Positions 34,056 to 45,642 of a stretch of DNA of 64,000 nucleotides are shown here, in pieces (position 1 is the stretch's first letter; every line of letters starts with the position of its first letter). This DNA is from Diphasiastrum complanatum. Taxonomy: Eukaryota; Streptophyta; Lycopodiopsida; Lycopodiales; Lycopodiaceae. Position numbers and translations under genes: made by a program. A model generated the notes under the pieces. It was given only the letters and a program-made list of their open reading frames with translations, made no database searches and was not told where the DNA came from. The DNA is taken from NCBI GenBank assembly GCA_029204225.1, contig CM055111.1:27980340-28044339 (forward strand), written 5' to 3'.

Positions 34056-34929
34056 CTGATAAACAAAAATTGTTCAAGGACTGCAAAAGAGAGAGAATTG
34101 ATGCAGAGCTCACACCTTATAAGAAACTGATAGGATCGCTGATATACCTTGCAGACAACACACGTCCTGACATTGCCTATGCAGTGTTCAAGATGAGCCA
34201 ATTCTACACGAATCCTGGTTCGACACATTGGAAGATTGTAAAACAAATTTTGCAATATCTTCAATGAACAAAGGATTATGGTTTGTGTTATTGTCGTGAT
34301 GCAGGGTTCCAGATGATTTCATACAGTGATGCTAGTTGGGCATCCCTCAAGGATGACTATAAAAGTGTCTCAGGAGGATGCACCATTGCGTCAGGAGCGG
34401 CAATTCTCTAGGTCAGCAAGAAACAGACCATTATGGCCCAGTCCTCCTGCGAAGCAGAGTATGTTGCAGCAACAAAGATGGAAAATGAGATAATTTGGCT
34501 CAGACAGTTTATGGACGAATTGGGTGAAACAAGAAATGAGCCTCTAGTTTTGTAGATGGACAACACATCTGCAATATATCTGACAAAAGAACCTGTGTTT
34601 CACTCAAGGACGAAACACATTGCGATCAAGTACCACTTGATCAGAGATCTAATTGGGAAGAAGATGCTTCAGACCATCTTCATTGGAATGAAAGACATGG
34701 TTGCTGACATTTTCACAAAGGCCCTAGACAAAGATCTATTCGAGAGACAGAGGGGCAGCCTTGGAGTCGTCAAGCTATCATGCTTTGAGAGGGAGCTGAA
34801 TGCCAAAGCTTTGCTTGCTTTCAATTTTGAACCTTTGACAAAAGGCGACACGACACAGCACGATACAAAATCAGTCATGCTTCACAAACAGCCAAGAAGA
34901 TCAGCCAAGTACCATGGGGTACAGATATC
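34056..34929 (+). pseudogene. Ty1/copia RT end and RNase H, family B (E1)
   Basis: It picks up the pol frame inside RT (ELTPYKKLIGSLIYLADNTR, PDIAYAVFKMSQFYTNPG), then RNase H: SYSDASW-type segment near 34320, GGCTIASGAAILVSKK-like segment (TAG at about 34410), QSSCEAEYVAATKMENEIIW, then an open stretch 34556-34942 with MDNTSAIYLTKEPVFHSRTK, HIAIKYHLIRDLIGKKMLQT, MVADIFTKALDKDLFE. Stops occur near 34265, 34410 and 34553. The left part of pol is replaced by the family D LTR. Closely related to the E2 copy at 54.0-54.6 kb and more complete than it at the C-terminus. Confidence 0.9.
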
Positions 34930-35962
34930 TGATCAGATATAATGACATCAGTAGGAGTATTCTAGATCGTGGCTAATCTGCCACTCTTGTAATTCGTGAT
35001 TAGTTGTAGATGTTGAATCACTCTAATCTAGAAGCTACACGACATGACTATATACTTTCTGTTTGATGCATAATATAGTAAGTCGAATGCTAGTAAGCAA
35101 GACAAGAAATTAGAAGACAAAAATATTCAGAATACACGTCCGCCTACGTGCGAGACAATTTCTATAATAGGATCTGTGGATCCACAAGTCCACTAGTAAG
35201 TGAGACACGAATTCGTGAGAGAACTGTATTTCTCTCATGCCAATGCACTGTGTGGATCTGCATGCAGTGCTTGAAGAATCAGAAAAATCAATAGATAATT
35301 TTGTTGCTGTTGTGCACATTATTATTCTAGATGATTGTATGATTTTGAATGTAAATTTGTCTGTTTCTATTCATGTGTCTGATTCACTTGCTCATTTGAT
35401 TTCACACTCTGGTTTGATCTTGTTGAATGCTACATTAATTTGTTAACATAGATCAGCTATGTCTGACTACTCTATGAAGGATTGTAGGAGTGATATACCT
35501 GACACTGACCAACGATCAGATTTGAATTTCTGACGAACTGATTTCATTCATGAATTCTTTCGCTTCATGCTTCGCTTCACAATCACTTAGCTATAAGGGT
35601 AAATCAATTACAAAGCTCACCTAGGTTTTGTTTTGTCCTATTTTGTTTCGTCTCGTCTCATCTCGTTACAGAGCTTGATTGATCTTGTCGCGATTTTTTT
35701 CGCTTCATTTTGTTTCATTTTGCGATCCGTCCTTCCAGCATGAATCAATGTGAGTGCAAGTTTTGCTTTGATTTGCTTCATTTTGTTTTTGTTTAGAATT
35801 CGTCTTCTTTCGTTTCGTTGTATTACAGAGCCTGATTCATCCAACTCGAACATAAATAATTTGTGTGTCATGAAAAGTTACGTGCAACGTTCGTGATCTA
35901 ATTTTATCAGTTTGTCACCAGAGTTTTGGCTAGAATTTGCATTTTCAGAGTGCATCTTTCTT
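34930..35962 (+). repeat. LTR, family B copy 1
   Basis: Starts TGATCAGATAT; matches the E2 3' LTR throughout (GACATCAGTAG.AGTATTCTAG, TTCACTTGCTCATTT, many TTTCGTTTCGTCTCG repeats, CAGTTTGTCACCAGAG). A run at 35520-35830 is rich in CGTTTCGTTT-like repeats. The right edge is blurred: the LTR end and primer site seen in E2 (50036-50052) appear deleted and it passes into leader-like sequence (TTTGACATAGAG). Confidence 0.85.
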
Positions 35963-36022
35963 ACTCATTGTCATCAAAGTTTGACATAGAGAGGTTCATC
36001 ATTGAGCATAGGAAAAATTTCC

Positions 36023-36226
36023 CTAAACTTCATAGGGAGTTCTATGAGTGCCTCCAATAGAACATGTTGCTAATGGATGGCCTAAGATTTGTGCAATTTC
36101 ATTGATTTGACTCATGCTCATCCCAATGCCAAGCAAGGGCATGGTCATAAGTTCATGAAACTTACCAATTTGTTCAAGCAAGTCATATTTTGTAAAGAAC
36201 ACAAATGTATCTATCGGTTCGTTCAA
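36023..36226 (-). other. unknown short coding-like frame
   Basis: Sixty-seven open codons on the minus strand with a protein-like composition (TFVFFTKYDLLEQIGKFHEL, IGMSMSQINEIAQILGHPL). No domain recognised and no good start context. It overlaps nothing identifiable and may be a decayed exon or chance. Confidence 0.25.
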
Positions 36227-36242
36227 GAAGGCATGGCCTTAT

Positions 36243-36768
36243 CTACATATATGTTCTAATCCTTGATGAGACAGAATCTTCTAGTGCAGCCATGATTGCT
36301 TTGCCAACCTCTAGTAGTCCTACTACTATAGAGACTCCCATTATTGATGAGGTTGTGAGAGAAGAAGAGGAGTCTACGTTAGCATTAGAATATGACCCTG
36401 CCAAGGCCCGTGCTTTTTCAATCTCTCCCTTATCTACTGTAAGCGAGAATGAACAAAGCAAAACCCTACTGGACATCCCCATATACTGCATGGATGACAT
36501 TTCTTTCTTGTCCATAAATGATATTGGTGATGTAATGGACCTCAAAGAAGATGAGATACTATCTCTTCTTTCAAATATGATTATTGAGTTTGAAAACTTT
36601 ATTGATTTCAATGATGACAACCTTAGAGATGACATCGACTATGAGGATCAAGTTGAATGGGCAAGTGGGACAAATGCCTATGAGATCATCTACTTTGGCA
36701 AATCTATCAAGATACATAAATCTGAGCAAAAGAAGGTTCACTCAATTTCTAGATCCGTATTATAGGAA
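36243..36768 (+). other. acidic Ser/Thr-rich ORF, unknown
   Basis: Open from before 36243 to TAG at 36766. It has low-complexity Ser/Thr, then strongly acidic sequence: SSSPTTIETPIIDEVVREEE, IPIYCMDDISFLSINDIGDV, DEILSLLSNMIIEFENFIDF, DDIDYEDQVEWASGTNAYEI. An acceptor-like GATGAGACAG lies at 36263-36272, so it could be an exon. No known domain or membrane segment; predicted mostly disordered and acidic. It sits between a family B LTR and a minus copia LTR. Could be a captured gene fragment. Confidence 0.4.
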
Positions 36769-36839
36769 AAAGTTCCTCCATGACCACAGAATAAAGATTA
36801 TCTTTGAAGACAATGCACAAAATTGAATGTACTTTTATT

Positions 36840-37403
36840 ATTTGAGACATACATACCTGTATATGAAATGAGTGAATTGTAGATGACACATTTGATCTTA
36901 AATTGATTCCATCAATCTAGTTTTGTCGGACAAGTTTACATGGTTTTTTGAATCTCTAATATTTAGTTGATCTAGTTGTGTATCGAACTTGAGCCCGTCT
37001 ATAAAACCATTGAAATAGCTAAACGATGTAGCTATTCTTTGAGGACGTTCTAGCATGTTGTGTATTTCAATGTAATGTTGCTCTTGAAGAAAGTCTTACT
37101 TTCTATCTTATTCTACAAATCTTTCCACATGTGTGAGCAGACCTCTACAAGTGGGAGATCAATCCTAGTATCAAGATGAAGAACATTCTACTAATAGAAA
37201 GGTGCCATGTGGCATATAGCTATAAAACTAGATTTTGGCCATTTTAGCCAATAGATCTCTAATCAAATGATATATACATACTAGATGATTGATCTAAATG
37301 ATAAATGCATTTAGTTCACAAGTGGGAACAGGCTCCACACATGTGTAATCATGATATGTACATGGATTTAGCCTAGATCAAGCATGATTTTGACATTTTC
37401 ACA
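36840..37403 (-). repeat. 3' LTR of the 37-38 kb copia element (minus)
   Basis: On the minus strand, TTTTGAGAAG (polypurine-like) is followed at 37403 by TGTGAAAATGTCAAAATC, two bases past the RNase H stop region. Left end (LTR 3' end) not identified; 36840 is a guess. Confidence 0.5.
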
Positions 37404-37414
37404 CTTCTCAAAAT

Positions 37415-38600
37415 CTAGCTTGGTAAATCTAACATACATCTATCTACAACTCCGAGTGCTAATCTTAACTTCACAAATGGATCCTTTGCCAATGCCTTAG
37501 TAAGTATATCAACAATACAATCTGAAGATGAAACATGAATAAGCTTGATCTCCTTTACTTGCACTTTCTCTCTCACAAAATGGTGTGAGATCTCAATGTG
37601 CTTGGTATGAGCATGGAAGATCGGATTGTTGGCAAGTTGTTGGGCTACTTGATTGTCACAATAAATGTATGGAATATCTTCAGCCTTCATCACTTGAAGC
37701 TCCTCCAAAAGAATTTTTAGCCATAGGATCTCCTTTGTTGTTGCTGTTATAACTTTATACTCGGATTCGGTTGATGAAAGAGAGATGGTATCTTGCTTTT
37801 TGGAAAGCCAAGACATGACTCCTCCACATAAGAATGTAGTAAAGGCACTTGTGGATCTTCTATCCACTTTGTCACCTACAAAATCTGAGTCTGAGTATGC
37901 TCTCAAAAAAATATTAGTCCCTTGATACACTATGCCAGAGTTTCTAGTGGCACTTTTCCAATGACATATTAGTGGACTTTTCATGTATTGACTCAATTTT
38001 CCAACACAAACGCTACGATCTGGTCTAGTGATGGTTAAATAGATCAAGGAACCAATAAGTTTTCTATAGGTAGTGATGTCCTCAAAGGATGCTTCATCAG
38101 TTTCCTTAGAAACTTTCACATTTAGTTCCATGGGAGTTTCAACCCCTTTACAGTCCTTCATGCCAAACTTTTCTAAGATGGATCTAGCATACGTAGATTG
38201 ACATATGAAAGTAAAATCATCACATTTAGTGACTTCTATTCCAAGTATGACCTTTAGAAGTCCTAGATCTTAAATTCACTAGACAAGGAAATTTTTACAT
38301 CTCTAATGCCATTATGATCATTTCCTATGAGAATTATATCGTCAACATATAAAACCAAAAGGATGATCTCTCCATCATTACATTTTTAGTACAATGATGG
38401 TTCATAAGTACTTACAACAAATCCAATGGAAATAAGATAAGAATGCAACCTAGAGTACCAAGCTCTAGGTGCTTGCTTGAGTCCATAAAGACTCTTCTGC
38501 AAAAAGCACACTTTTTCTTCTTCTCCATTTTGATGAAATCCTCGGGTTGGCACATGTAATTTTCCATCTCCAAAAATCAAAAACTGGTACTCCTTGATTC
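37415..38600 (-). pseudogene. Ty1/copia RT-RNase H, nearly open
   Basis: Minus strand: RT region KVCFLQKSLYGLKQAPRAWY at about 38515-38460, then the catalytic LYVDDIIL at about 38360-38335 (YVDD intact), LGIEVTKCDDFTF, then a 248-codon open stretch 38161-37415 covering the RT end and RNase H: SFEDITTYRKLIGSLIYLTI, YSDSDFVGDKVDRRSTSAF, WLSKKQDTISLSSTESEYK, YIYCDNQVAQQLANNPIFHA, DILTKALAKDPFVKLRLALG. Stops near 38384 and 38272 and a small deletion (SATR to NSGIVY) break it. Protease and integrase are not present upstream. Confidence 0.9.
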
Positions 38601-38850
38601 AAATGTACTCCAGCACATACAAAAATGTTGACCCTATGTATAGCTCCACTGATCCGAATGGCGATACTTTGAATTTTCCCTAGATTATGGCCCAACATAG
38701 ACAACCCTTCTGTTCTATGCTAAGTTGGTCCCATAATCAGAGAAAGTCTTCTTTGTTCCACTCCAATTGCCAGTCTTCGAATGCCATGCCTATCGAGCCT
38801 AGTAGTATTAAATAATTCATGTGCCACTGTAACTCCACATTGAAATGGCA
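38601..38850 (-). other. coding-like segment, unknown
   Basis: The minus strand reads VAHELFNTTRLDRHGIRRLA, a TAG at about 38718, then LGHNLGKIQSIAIRISGAIH and VNIFVCAGVHLNQGVPVF. No family recognised. It lies directly upstream of the RT fragment and might be a foreign piece joined to it. Confidence 0.3.
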
Positions 38851-38935
38851 AGGACTCCACTTCCAAAATCTTTCAAAAAAAACTTAGAATTGTTTCACAC
38901 ATACCTTCAAATCATTCCTCTTCTGTCGCTTTGGT

Positions 38936-40547
38936 TTAGGCTGTACTTCTGGGATGTCTTGTCCGTGCATATCTGTAGCAAGATTCTAGTCTTCGAGTTG
39001 TTGTTTGAGGTCTGCTACCTCCTTTTGTAGATAAAAAAATTCTCATACATGCTTCTACATACTCCAGGTGATCTGCCACCCCTGTATAGTTTCGGGTTGC
39101 CTGGAGCTGCTTAGTTACATCATTGATCTTCTCCAAGGCCTGCAAATATTCCTCGTGTGAATCTGGCCTAGAGCAAGTAATCGTTTCGGTTGATAACTCC
39201 TTCAGCTCAGAAAGTTCCTCTTCAATATGTGCTTTGTTGTTCTTGAGTGAAATCAGAAACTCGATTCAAAAATTTTCTAGTATCTGGTCTTTAAGAGATT
39301 GTAGCTTTGATGAATCTATCTGAATTAGTCCAGAGCTATTTTATAGTTGTAAGACAATTTTTGTCTTTATTCTCTTGAGGCCTTCATCATGAAGCTTGCT
39401 CTGTAGAGAAGTTTTTTTTGACTTGACCTTATTAAACTCAATTGTTAATGAATCAAATTTTGTATGCAATAATGCAGACTTTTCCTAAAGCACCTTATTG
39501 CTATCTTCTAATGACTAGGCTTCGTCAAACAGTTCTATGTTGCTAGTTATCTCGTCTATTTGCTGGAACAACTACATCATACTATCTTGTATGTGCAGGT
39601 CAAACGCATGGATCCTCCCCACAATGTCCTTGGCACCCAAGGAGAATTGGTGACACCACTTGTAAAGTTTATCTTTATTTTCGTCTGCATCCTCCTCTGC
39701 GTCAGTAGCTTCCTCCTCTGCCTCTTTGTCTTTATCAGAAACAATATCTTCGTCATCCGTGGATGCAGAACCCTTCGACTTCGGTGAAGTCTGCTAAAGT
39801 TTCATCTGCAGCAGGAGTTTTTGCAGTAGCATCCTCTCTTGCATCAATAGCTTCCTTCGAAACTGCTACTGCATCAACCTCCATGGCAGAAGAAGCTGCT
39901 GGCTGGTCTTGTGGAATAGCAGCGCTCTACAGGAGGCTCGATAGATCAATCTTTGTTGGGGCTAGCATCCTACCTACCAACACTCCCTGCTCTGTCTTTG
40001 TTAGATATTCACTCCCACCATAGCAAACTTTTTGTGCTTGATTCAGCACATAAATGCTTTGTATGCTATGGTACCAAAGCATACTGGCTAGCCTGCTAGT
40101 GCATCTATCAGGTATTCAAAGTTCTATGCTGAAATGGTAGATCAGCATCAGTAATAAACAGATCCTAATTTGCATACTTGTAGAAAAATTTCAAGGTCAC
40201 ATCCCGCACCATTGTGATCTTGTACCCCTTGCTAGGTGCAAAACAATTTGACAAAAAGTAAGTTGACTCATCAGTGGAGACCTTGGAGCCCCATCTGTTA
40301 ATCCAACGGCTTCAGAAAATACAGCTTCATTAACCGTAAAGGTCTGCAATGTAACCTAGAAATCAGAGTCAGCCACCATGTGAATAGAGTGAACAAACTT
40401 GGTGCTGACCTTTGGCAACACGATTGATGGATCCATTTTCAAATTACTCAGCGTACATTGATCCATCAAAGATTGGATAGATGCAAGCCTAATAAAAGTT
40501 CTGATTTTCCGGCTGATTGAGGAACTGGAACTTGTGCTAGCATCCAT
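38936..40547 (-). pseudogene. acidic coiled-coil ORF, transposon-associated (copy 1)
   Basis: Minus strand from ATG 40547: Ser-rich start (MDASTSSSSSISRKIRTFIR), a segment TFTVNEAVFSEAVGLTDG, then after decayed sequence an Ala/Glu-rich part (AASSAMEVDAVAVSKEAIDA), a strongly acidic stretch (DKDKEAEEEATDAEEDADEN at about 39745-39690) and long heptad-like helices (HIEEELSELKELSTE, YLQALEKINDVTKQLQATRN) to 38936. At least six stops or frameshifts. A TATA box and a CT-rich leader precede the ATG. It lies 3' of the gypsy integrase in the same orientation. It resembles in composition and setting the ORF at 61551-59797. Possibly a Gag-like or extra ORF of a gypsy element; family not identified. Confidence 0.4.
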
Positions 40548-40644
40548 TGTGATTGCGAGAATGACAGAAGAGTAGCAACGAGCACGAAAGCAAGAGCAAG
40601 AGAGAGTAAAAAGAAAGTGTAAAATGAAAATAGAAAATCACAAT

Positions 40645-40653
40645 GTTTAAATA
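40645..40653 (-). promoter_or_regulatory. TATA box upstream of the coiled-coil ORF
   Basis: CTATTTAAA on the minus strand, about 100 bp before the ATG at 40547, followed by a pyrimidine-rich leader (TTTTACTCTCTCTTGCTCTT). The spacing is typical of a plant promoter. Confidence 0.45.
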
Positions 40654-41039
40654 GTGACACAGTGGAGACGATGATTACATGGCAACATGATTTGACAATT
40701 GTCACTTCATAAAAGTGGTCAACTTAGAGATAATCTTCAATTAAATCAAGACCATTTAAAATTTAAAAATAATCATGCCTACGCAGTCTTCCACGTGGTC
40801 ATAAATGTAAACATAAATGTGAATGACCTTTTATAATACGTATATGTTTAATAAAAAGAAATTCACTAAATCCAAGAAAAGTAAATAATGAGTTAAATAA
40901 TAAATAGCAATTAATTAAATAATTATAAAAAAAAAAAGTCGGAAAGACGAAACTTAGAAAAAGAAAAATTCGTAAGGAAAAAAAAAATTCGAGGTTGATG
41001 AAAGATTCTCAAAAGATTCTCCCTTCGAAAACCTTCGTC

Positions 41040-42790
41040 AGAGATAATATTTCTTCAGTTTGGAACTGTTAATATGCGTTGGCAATAATTCACCATCCAA
41101 TGACTGAAGTTGGACATAATCATTTTCAAATACCTCAATGACCTTGTACGGCCCCATCCAGCTCATATGCAGCTTTCCAGGAAATTTTTGATAATGACTG
41201 TCATAGATCAAAGCATAATCATCAACCTTAAGATTAACAGTTTTGATACAAGTATCATGTTTTTGCTTTCGCTCCTACTGTATTTTCTCTGTAACATCCT
41301 TTGAATTGTTTCGAGATTTGGATAGCTCTTCAATAGTGAACACCCTTTCGTTAATACAGTCAGCATCTATTCGTTTTGCTTATATACAAAAAGTAAACAT
41401 CTCGAATTCAATCGACAAGATCGGATGCATACCATATGTAAGAAAGTAAGACGTATGTTTCATTGTGATCTTCTCTATGTTTTGATATGCCCAGAGTATT
41501 GAGGGTAGCTTTTGATCCCAATCTGTAGTGCAACAGTAATCCTATTCAGTATCTTACATAGTATTCCATTCACTCTTTTAGTTAATCCATTGGCTTTAGA
41601 ATTGTACAAGGTTATCTTTCTATGTTTGATCAGAAAATAAGTAGTCAATAGTCGGATCGCATCATTAAGAAAATGAGTACCATGATCATTGACTAATTCA
41701 AGAGGACACCCATGAAGTGTTATTATTGATTTGAATAGAAAAGCGATGACAGTTTTCACCTCGTTTCATTTTGTCGCTTATGCTTCAACATTCTTCATTG
41801 GATAATCCGTTGCAACCAAAATATATCGACACTTAGTATGTCGAGTAACTAGTTTAATTGGTCCGACAAAGTCAATTCTCCACTTCTCAAATGGTGCAAG
41901 TGGAATGACTGGCGTCAACAACCAATTCATGGATTTAGTTGGTTTACCAGATCTTTGGCATGGATCACAAGATCAAATATTAATGGAAACATCCTTAAAT
42001 ATGTTAGGCCACCAATACTTGGTGGTCAAGATTTTAGTAATAGTGTTTTTCAAAGCAAAATGTCCACCAGCATCTTCGAAATGTAAAGCTTGATTAATCT
42101 TTGATATATCTTCAGCTTCAAGACATCTTCTTAGCTGATGATCTGCACCAAGCTTATATAGAACATTGCTGATAATGGTATAAGGTACAACCTTGTAGTA
42201 AAAAAACTGTTTTCTTCTCCAAATCATATCCTTCAGATATATTTGATCTTTGAGATAAATAATAATATCAGAATATAAAGAATCCGTAGAGGATATCTTG
42301 AATAAATTTTCATCTGAAAAGTCATCATTTGATGGTTCTTCAATCCTTCCCGTACTAAGTTGTGAAAGATAATCAACATTAGTATGATACTTTCCTTGAC
42401 AAAACTCAACTTGTGAATTCTTGTAACAACAAAACCTAGCGAGCAATTCGACTAGATAAATCAGGTTTATTTACAAGATATTTCAAAGCATAATGACCAA
42501 CATGAAAAATAAAAACATATTCCAGCAAATAATGCCAAATAGTAAAAATTATTCCAAGTGCTTCTCTTTTTGTTGCCGAATAATTTTTCTTCCAGGCACT
42601 AAGATGGCGACTAGCATAGTATATTGGATGGTCTTCGTCCTTCTGACTCAGACAAACACCAATAGCAAATGCTGACACATCAACATGATGGAAAGAGTGC
42701 AAATTGTGTAAAATTCTAGTAAATTCTGGTAACAAACTGATAGGAATATCTCAGACGATTCGCGAATATTTCTCAAAACTGTTCTGATCA
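41040..42790 (-). pseudogene. Ty3/gypsy RNase H-integrase
   Basis: Minus strand: RNase H (HVDVSAFAIGVCLSQKDEDH, YYASRHLSAWKKNYSATKRE, GHYALKYLVNKPDLSSRIAR), then integrase with its zinc-binding region (HFEDAGGHFALKNT, YWWPNIFKDV, a stop, CDPCQ), catalytic core WRIDFVGPIK, LVNDHGTHFLNDAIRLL, and a C-terminal part ending LHMSWMGPYKVIEVF near 41155. The third catalytic residue, Glu in the usual ANG..ER.N, is Lys here (SKANGLTKRVNGIL at about 41605-41570). Multiple stops (about 41964, 41790, 41760, 41580). RT and protease are missing upstream, cut off by a CACTA terminus at 42800-43146. Confidence 0.9.
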
Positions 42791-42799
42791 CGAATAACT

Positions 42800-43146
42800 T
42801 CTGCTCGAGAGAAATGAATTTTTGCAATTTTTTTAACAATTTTTGCTCAAAAAATCTGGCAAAAAATATCAGCTAGACAAATTGCAAAAACAAATTGTAA
42901 AAATAAATTCGCAATTATTATGCCAAAAAATTGCGGGTGGGTTTTCACAATTTTTTTATTATTAATTTAGCCATAAAAATTACGAAAAATTAGCCAAAAA
43001 AATTGCGGGTCCGAAATTGCGGATTTGTCAAAAAAATTACGGAAACTGTTTTTGCAATTTTTTTGGCAAAAAATGACAAAAATTGCGGAAATTTTCGCAA
43101 TTTTTGTCATTTTTTCTCGCAATTTTTGTTATCTTTTCTTGTAGTG
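42800..43146 (-). mobile_element. CACTA transposon terminal region
   Basis: The right edge reads TTTTCTTGTAGTG (43134-43146), the inverse of the CACTACAAGAAAA terminal repeat of plant CACTA elements. Inside lie 300 bp packed with AATTGCGG, TTTTTGCAA and the palindrome ATTGCGGAAATTTTCGCAAT (about 43082-43101), a typical subterminal array. Copia sequence resumes directly at 43147. The other terminus is not adjacent; the left side is gypsy DNA. Confidence 0.7.
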
Positions 43147-44040
43147 AACAAAGGTATCTTCATAATGTTCTTAACAAATACAATTTGATGAATTGTAAAT
43201 TAGCTCACTCACCAATGAATCCAAACTTGCATTTGTCAAAGGACCAATTTTTTCCGACAAAGTAGGAAGAGAAGCAGATGAGAGAATACCCGTATCGATT
43301 GATACTTGAATCTCTCATGTACGCAATGGTCTGTACAAGGCCAGATATCTCTTTTGTTGTCAACTCACTCATCCAATACATGGCTAATCTTGTAATTACC
43401 CATTGGAAGGCTCTTATTCGAGTCATGAGATATATTCGAGCTACCATGGACCAGTGCATTTGCTATGGAGATGTCAGCAACGACAATCTTCATCAGCTCA
43501 ATGGATATTCTGATGCAAGCTGGGGAGGAGATGCAGACCATCGTAAGTCCACATCAGCTTAGTGGATATTCCGATGCAAGTTGGGGAGGAGATGCAGACC
43601 ATCGTAAGTCCACATTTGGATTTACATTCTTCTTCAATGGTGGTCCTATTTCAGGGAACAGTCGTAAGCAAACCTCTATTGCGTTTTCTTCTACTGAAAC
43701 AAAATATATTGTTGTTTCTCAATCTATTAAGGAAGCATTTTGGTTGAGAAATTTGCTGTCAGACATCAATCTGTATCAATACAACCCTACAATTTTGTTT
43801 TGTAATAACCAAAGTGCTATTGCCTTATTGGACAATTCTAGATTTCATTCTAGGAGTAAGCACATTGAGATATGATATCACTACATCAGGGGCAAGGTTC
43901 TCGACAGAGAGGTGAGCTTGACGTACTACAGAACGTAGGACATGGTTGCAAACATTTTTACGAAAGCACTTAGTATTAATGCACACAATAGATTTTCTAC
44001 ATTGCTAAATCTGAAGATCAAGACATTCACGGATCCAGAT
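43147..44040 (+). pseudogene. Ty1/copia RT end and RNase H, family F copy 1
   Basis: RYLHNVLNKYNLMNCKLAHS-type RT end, then YPYRLILESLMYAMVCTRPD, YMANLVITHWKALIRVMRYI, RNase H GYSDASWGGDADHRKST duplicated (61-bp tandem copy, 43494-43554 and 43555-43615), FSSTETKYIVVSQSIKEAFW, FCNNQSAIALLDNSRFHSRS, then HIEI and a TGA at 43874. The 61-bp duplication shifts the frame, and stops occur at about 43263 and 43560. Ends at the polypurine-like TTAAGGGAGAA (44040-44050). Confidence 0.9.
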
Positions 44041-44050
44041 TAAGGGAGAA

Positions 44051-44560
44051 TGCTGGATTTACTCCTCCTACTCTCCTAAATCCCAATTTTAATTCGCCTC
44101 CATTCATGTTGTATATTTTTCTAACGTTGTCACGTAGTCTGCATTTTCTACATGCAAATTCGCACAGACGAAGAAAAGACAATAAATCGTGACAGTGTTC
44201 TTACACAGGTCATGGTGACAAGCAAGAAGGAAACACTACCTTACTAAATGCCAAAGGTGCCCTTACAGATAAGGCACCTTGTAAATCTTATCCTAAGGCC
44301 ATTCGTAAGAGTGACGCACTTTTGCGTCATCACCAATATTCACTTCAGTAGTGGCTGACGTCACACCCTTTTTACGCTCAGCCCATGCAGTTGCGCTAAC
44401 AAATTGGACAACGATTGCAGCCACCCACAATCTCCTACAGACAACACATCCACTCTGTACTTTCGCATTTGGACACCTGTAATATTATGTATATATATTG
44501 GATACCATCTGCGTATTCTAGGATGATGAATTCTGATGAAGCAAGATAAGTCTAGAACAA
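44051..44560 (+). repeat. LTR, family F copy 1
   Basis: Starts TGCTGGATTTACTCCTCCTA right after TTAAGGGAGAA. Shares with copy 2 (45643) ACTCT.CTAAAT, GCCTCCATTCAT and TGTCGCA.AGTCTGCAT. A TATA-like TATGTATATATATTGG lies near 44484-44500. Right end uncertain. Confidence 0.6.
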
Positions 44561-44599
44561 GTGAAAGAGGTTTTATTTCTCATTACACACGTCTATTCC

Positions 44600-45632
44600 A
44601 AGTCAGTGCAGCAATCCTTCATTATCATCACCTTACATGTGGATGATACGTTGCTATTCAGCAACAATACCAATATGGTCAAAAAATTCTAAGCAGATGC
44701 TATTTTCAGAGTTCCACATGACTGATCTAGACGAAGCTCACTTCTATCTGGACATTCAGATCCACAGAGACAGAGCAAGACGACTGATATACATCACTCA
44801 ACAAAGGTATCTTCACAATGTTCTTAGCAAATACAATCTAATAAATTGTAAATTAGCTCACTCACCAATGGATCCAGGCCTGCATTTGTCAAAGGACCAA
44901 TGTCTCCAGACCAAGCAGGAAGAGGAACAAATGAGAGAGTATCCTTATCGATCGATACTTGGATCTCCCATGTACGCAATGGTCTGTACAAGACCAGATA
45001 TCTCTTTTGTAGTAAGCTCACTCAGCCAATATATGGCTAATCCTAGCATTACCCATTGGAAGGCTCTCATAAGAGTCATGAGGTATATTCAAGCTACTAT
45101 GGTCCAATGCATCTGCTTTGGAGATGTTAGCAATGACAATCTTCATCAGCTCAGTGGATATTCTGATGCAAGTTGGAGAGGAGATGTAGACAATCGTAAG
45201 TCCACATCTAGATTTACATTTTTCTTCACCAACAATCCTATCTCATAAAATAGTCGTAAGCAGACCTCTATCGCACTTTCTTCTACAGAAGCAGAATACA
45301 TTGCTACTTCTCAATCAATTAAGGAAGTGTTTTGGTTGAGAAATTTACTATCAGACGTTAATCTGTATCATTACAACCCTACAATTTTATTCTGTGATAA
45401 TCAGAGTGCTATTGCCTTATCGACCAACCCTAGATTTCACTCTAGGAGTAAGCCCATTGAAATCAGATATCACTACATCAGGGGCAAGGTTCTCAACAAG
45501 GAGGGGAGCTTATCGTACTACAAAACGCAAGAAATAGTTACAGATATATTCATGAAAGCATTAAGTGTTAATGCACACAACAAATTTTGTGCATTGCTTA
45601 GTCTGAAGATCAAGACATTCACGGATCCAGAT
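44600..45632 (+). pseudogene. Ty1/copia RT end and RNase H, family F copy 2
   Basis: Longest frame 44637-45248: MTDLDEAHFYLDIQIHRDRA, RLIYITQQRYLHNVLSKYNL, YPYRSILGSPMYAMVCTRPD, ISFVVSSLSQYMANPSITHW, GYSDASWRGDVDNRKSTSRF, then a stop at 45246. Continues at 45280-45632 with TEAEYIATSQSIKEVFWLRN, FCDNQSAIALSTNPRFHSRS, a frame to FTDPD and stop. The RT palm just upstream is partly visible (about 44630-44660). Gag to integrase absent. A 3' LTR follows. Confidence 0.9.
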
Positions 45633-45642
45633 TAAGGGGGGG

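Noticed and set aside
40547-40705. Signal peptide or membrane protein on the minus strand (LFSFYTFFLLSLALAFVLVA)
   Set aside because: It is the pyrimidine-rich leader of the coiled-coil ORF read in another frame, not a supported protein.
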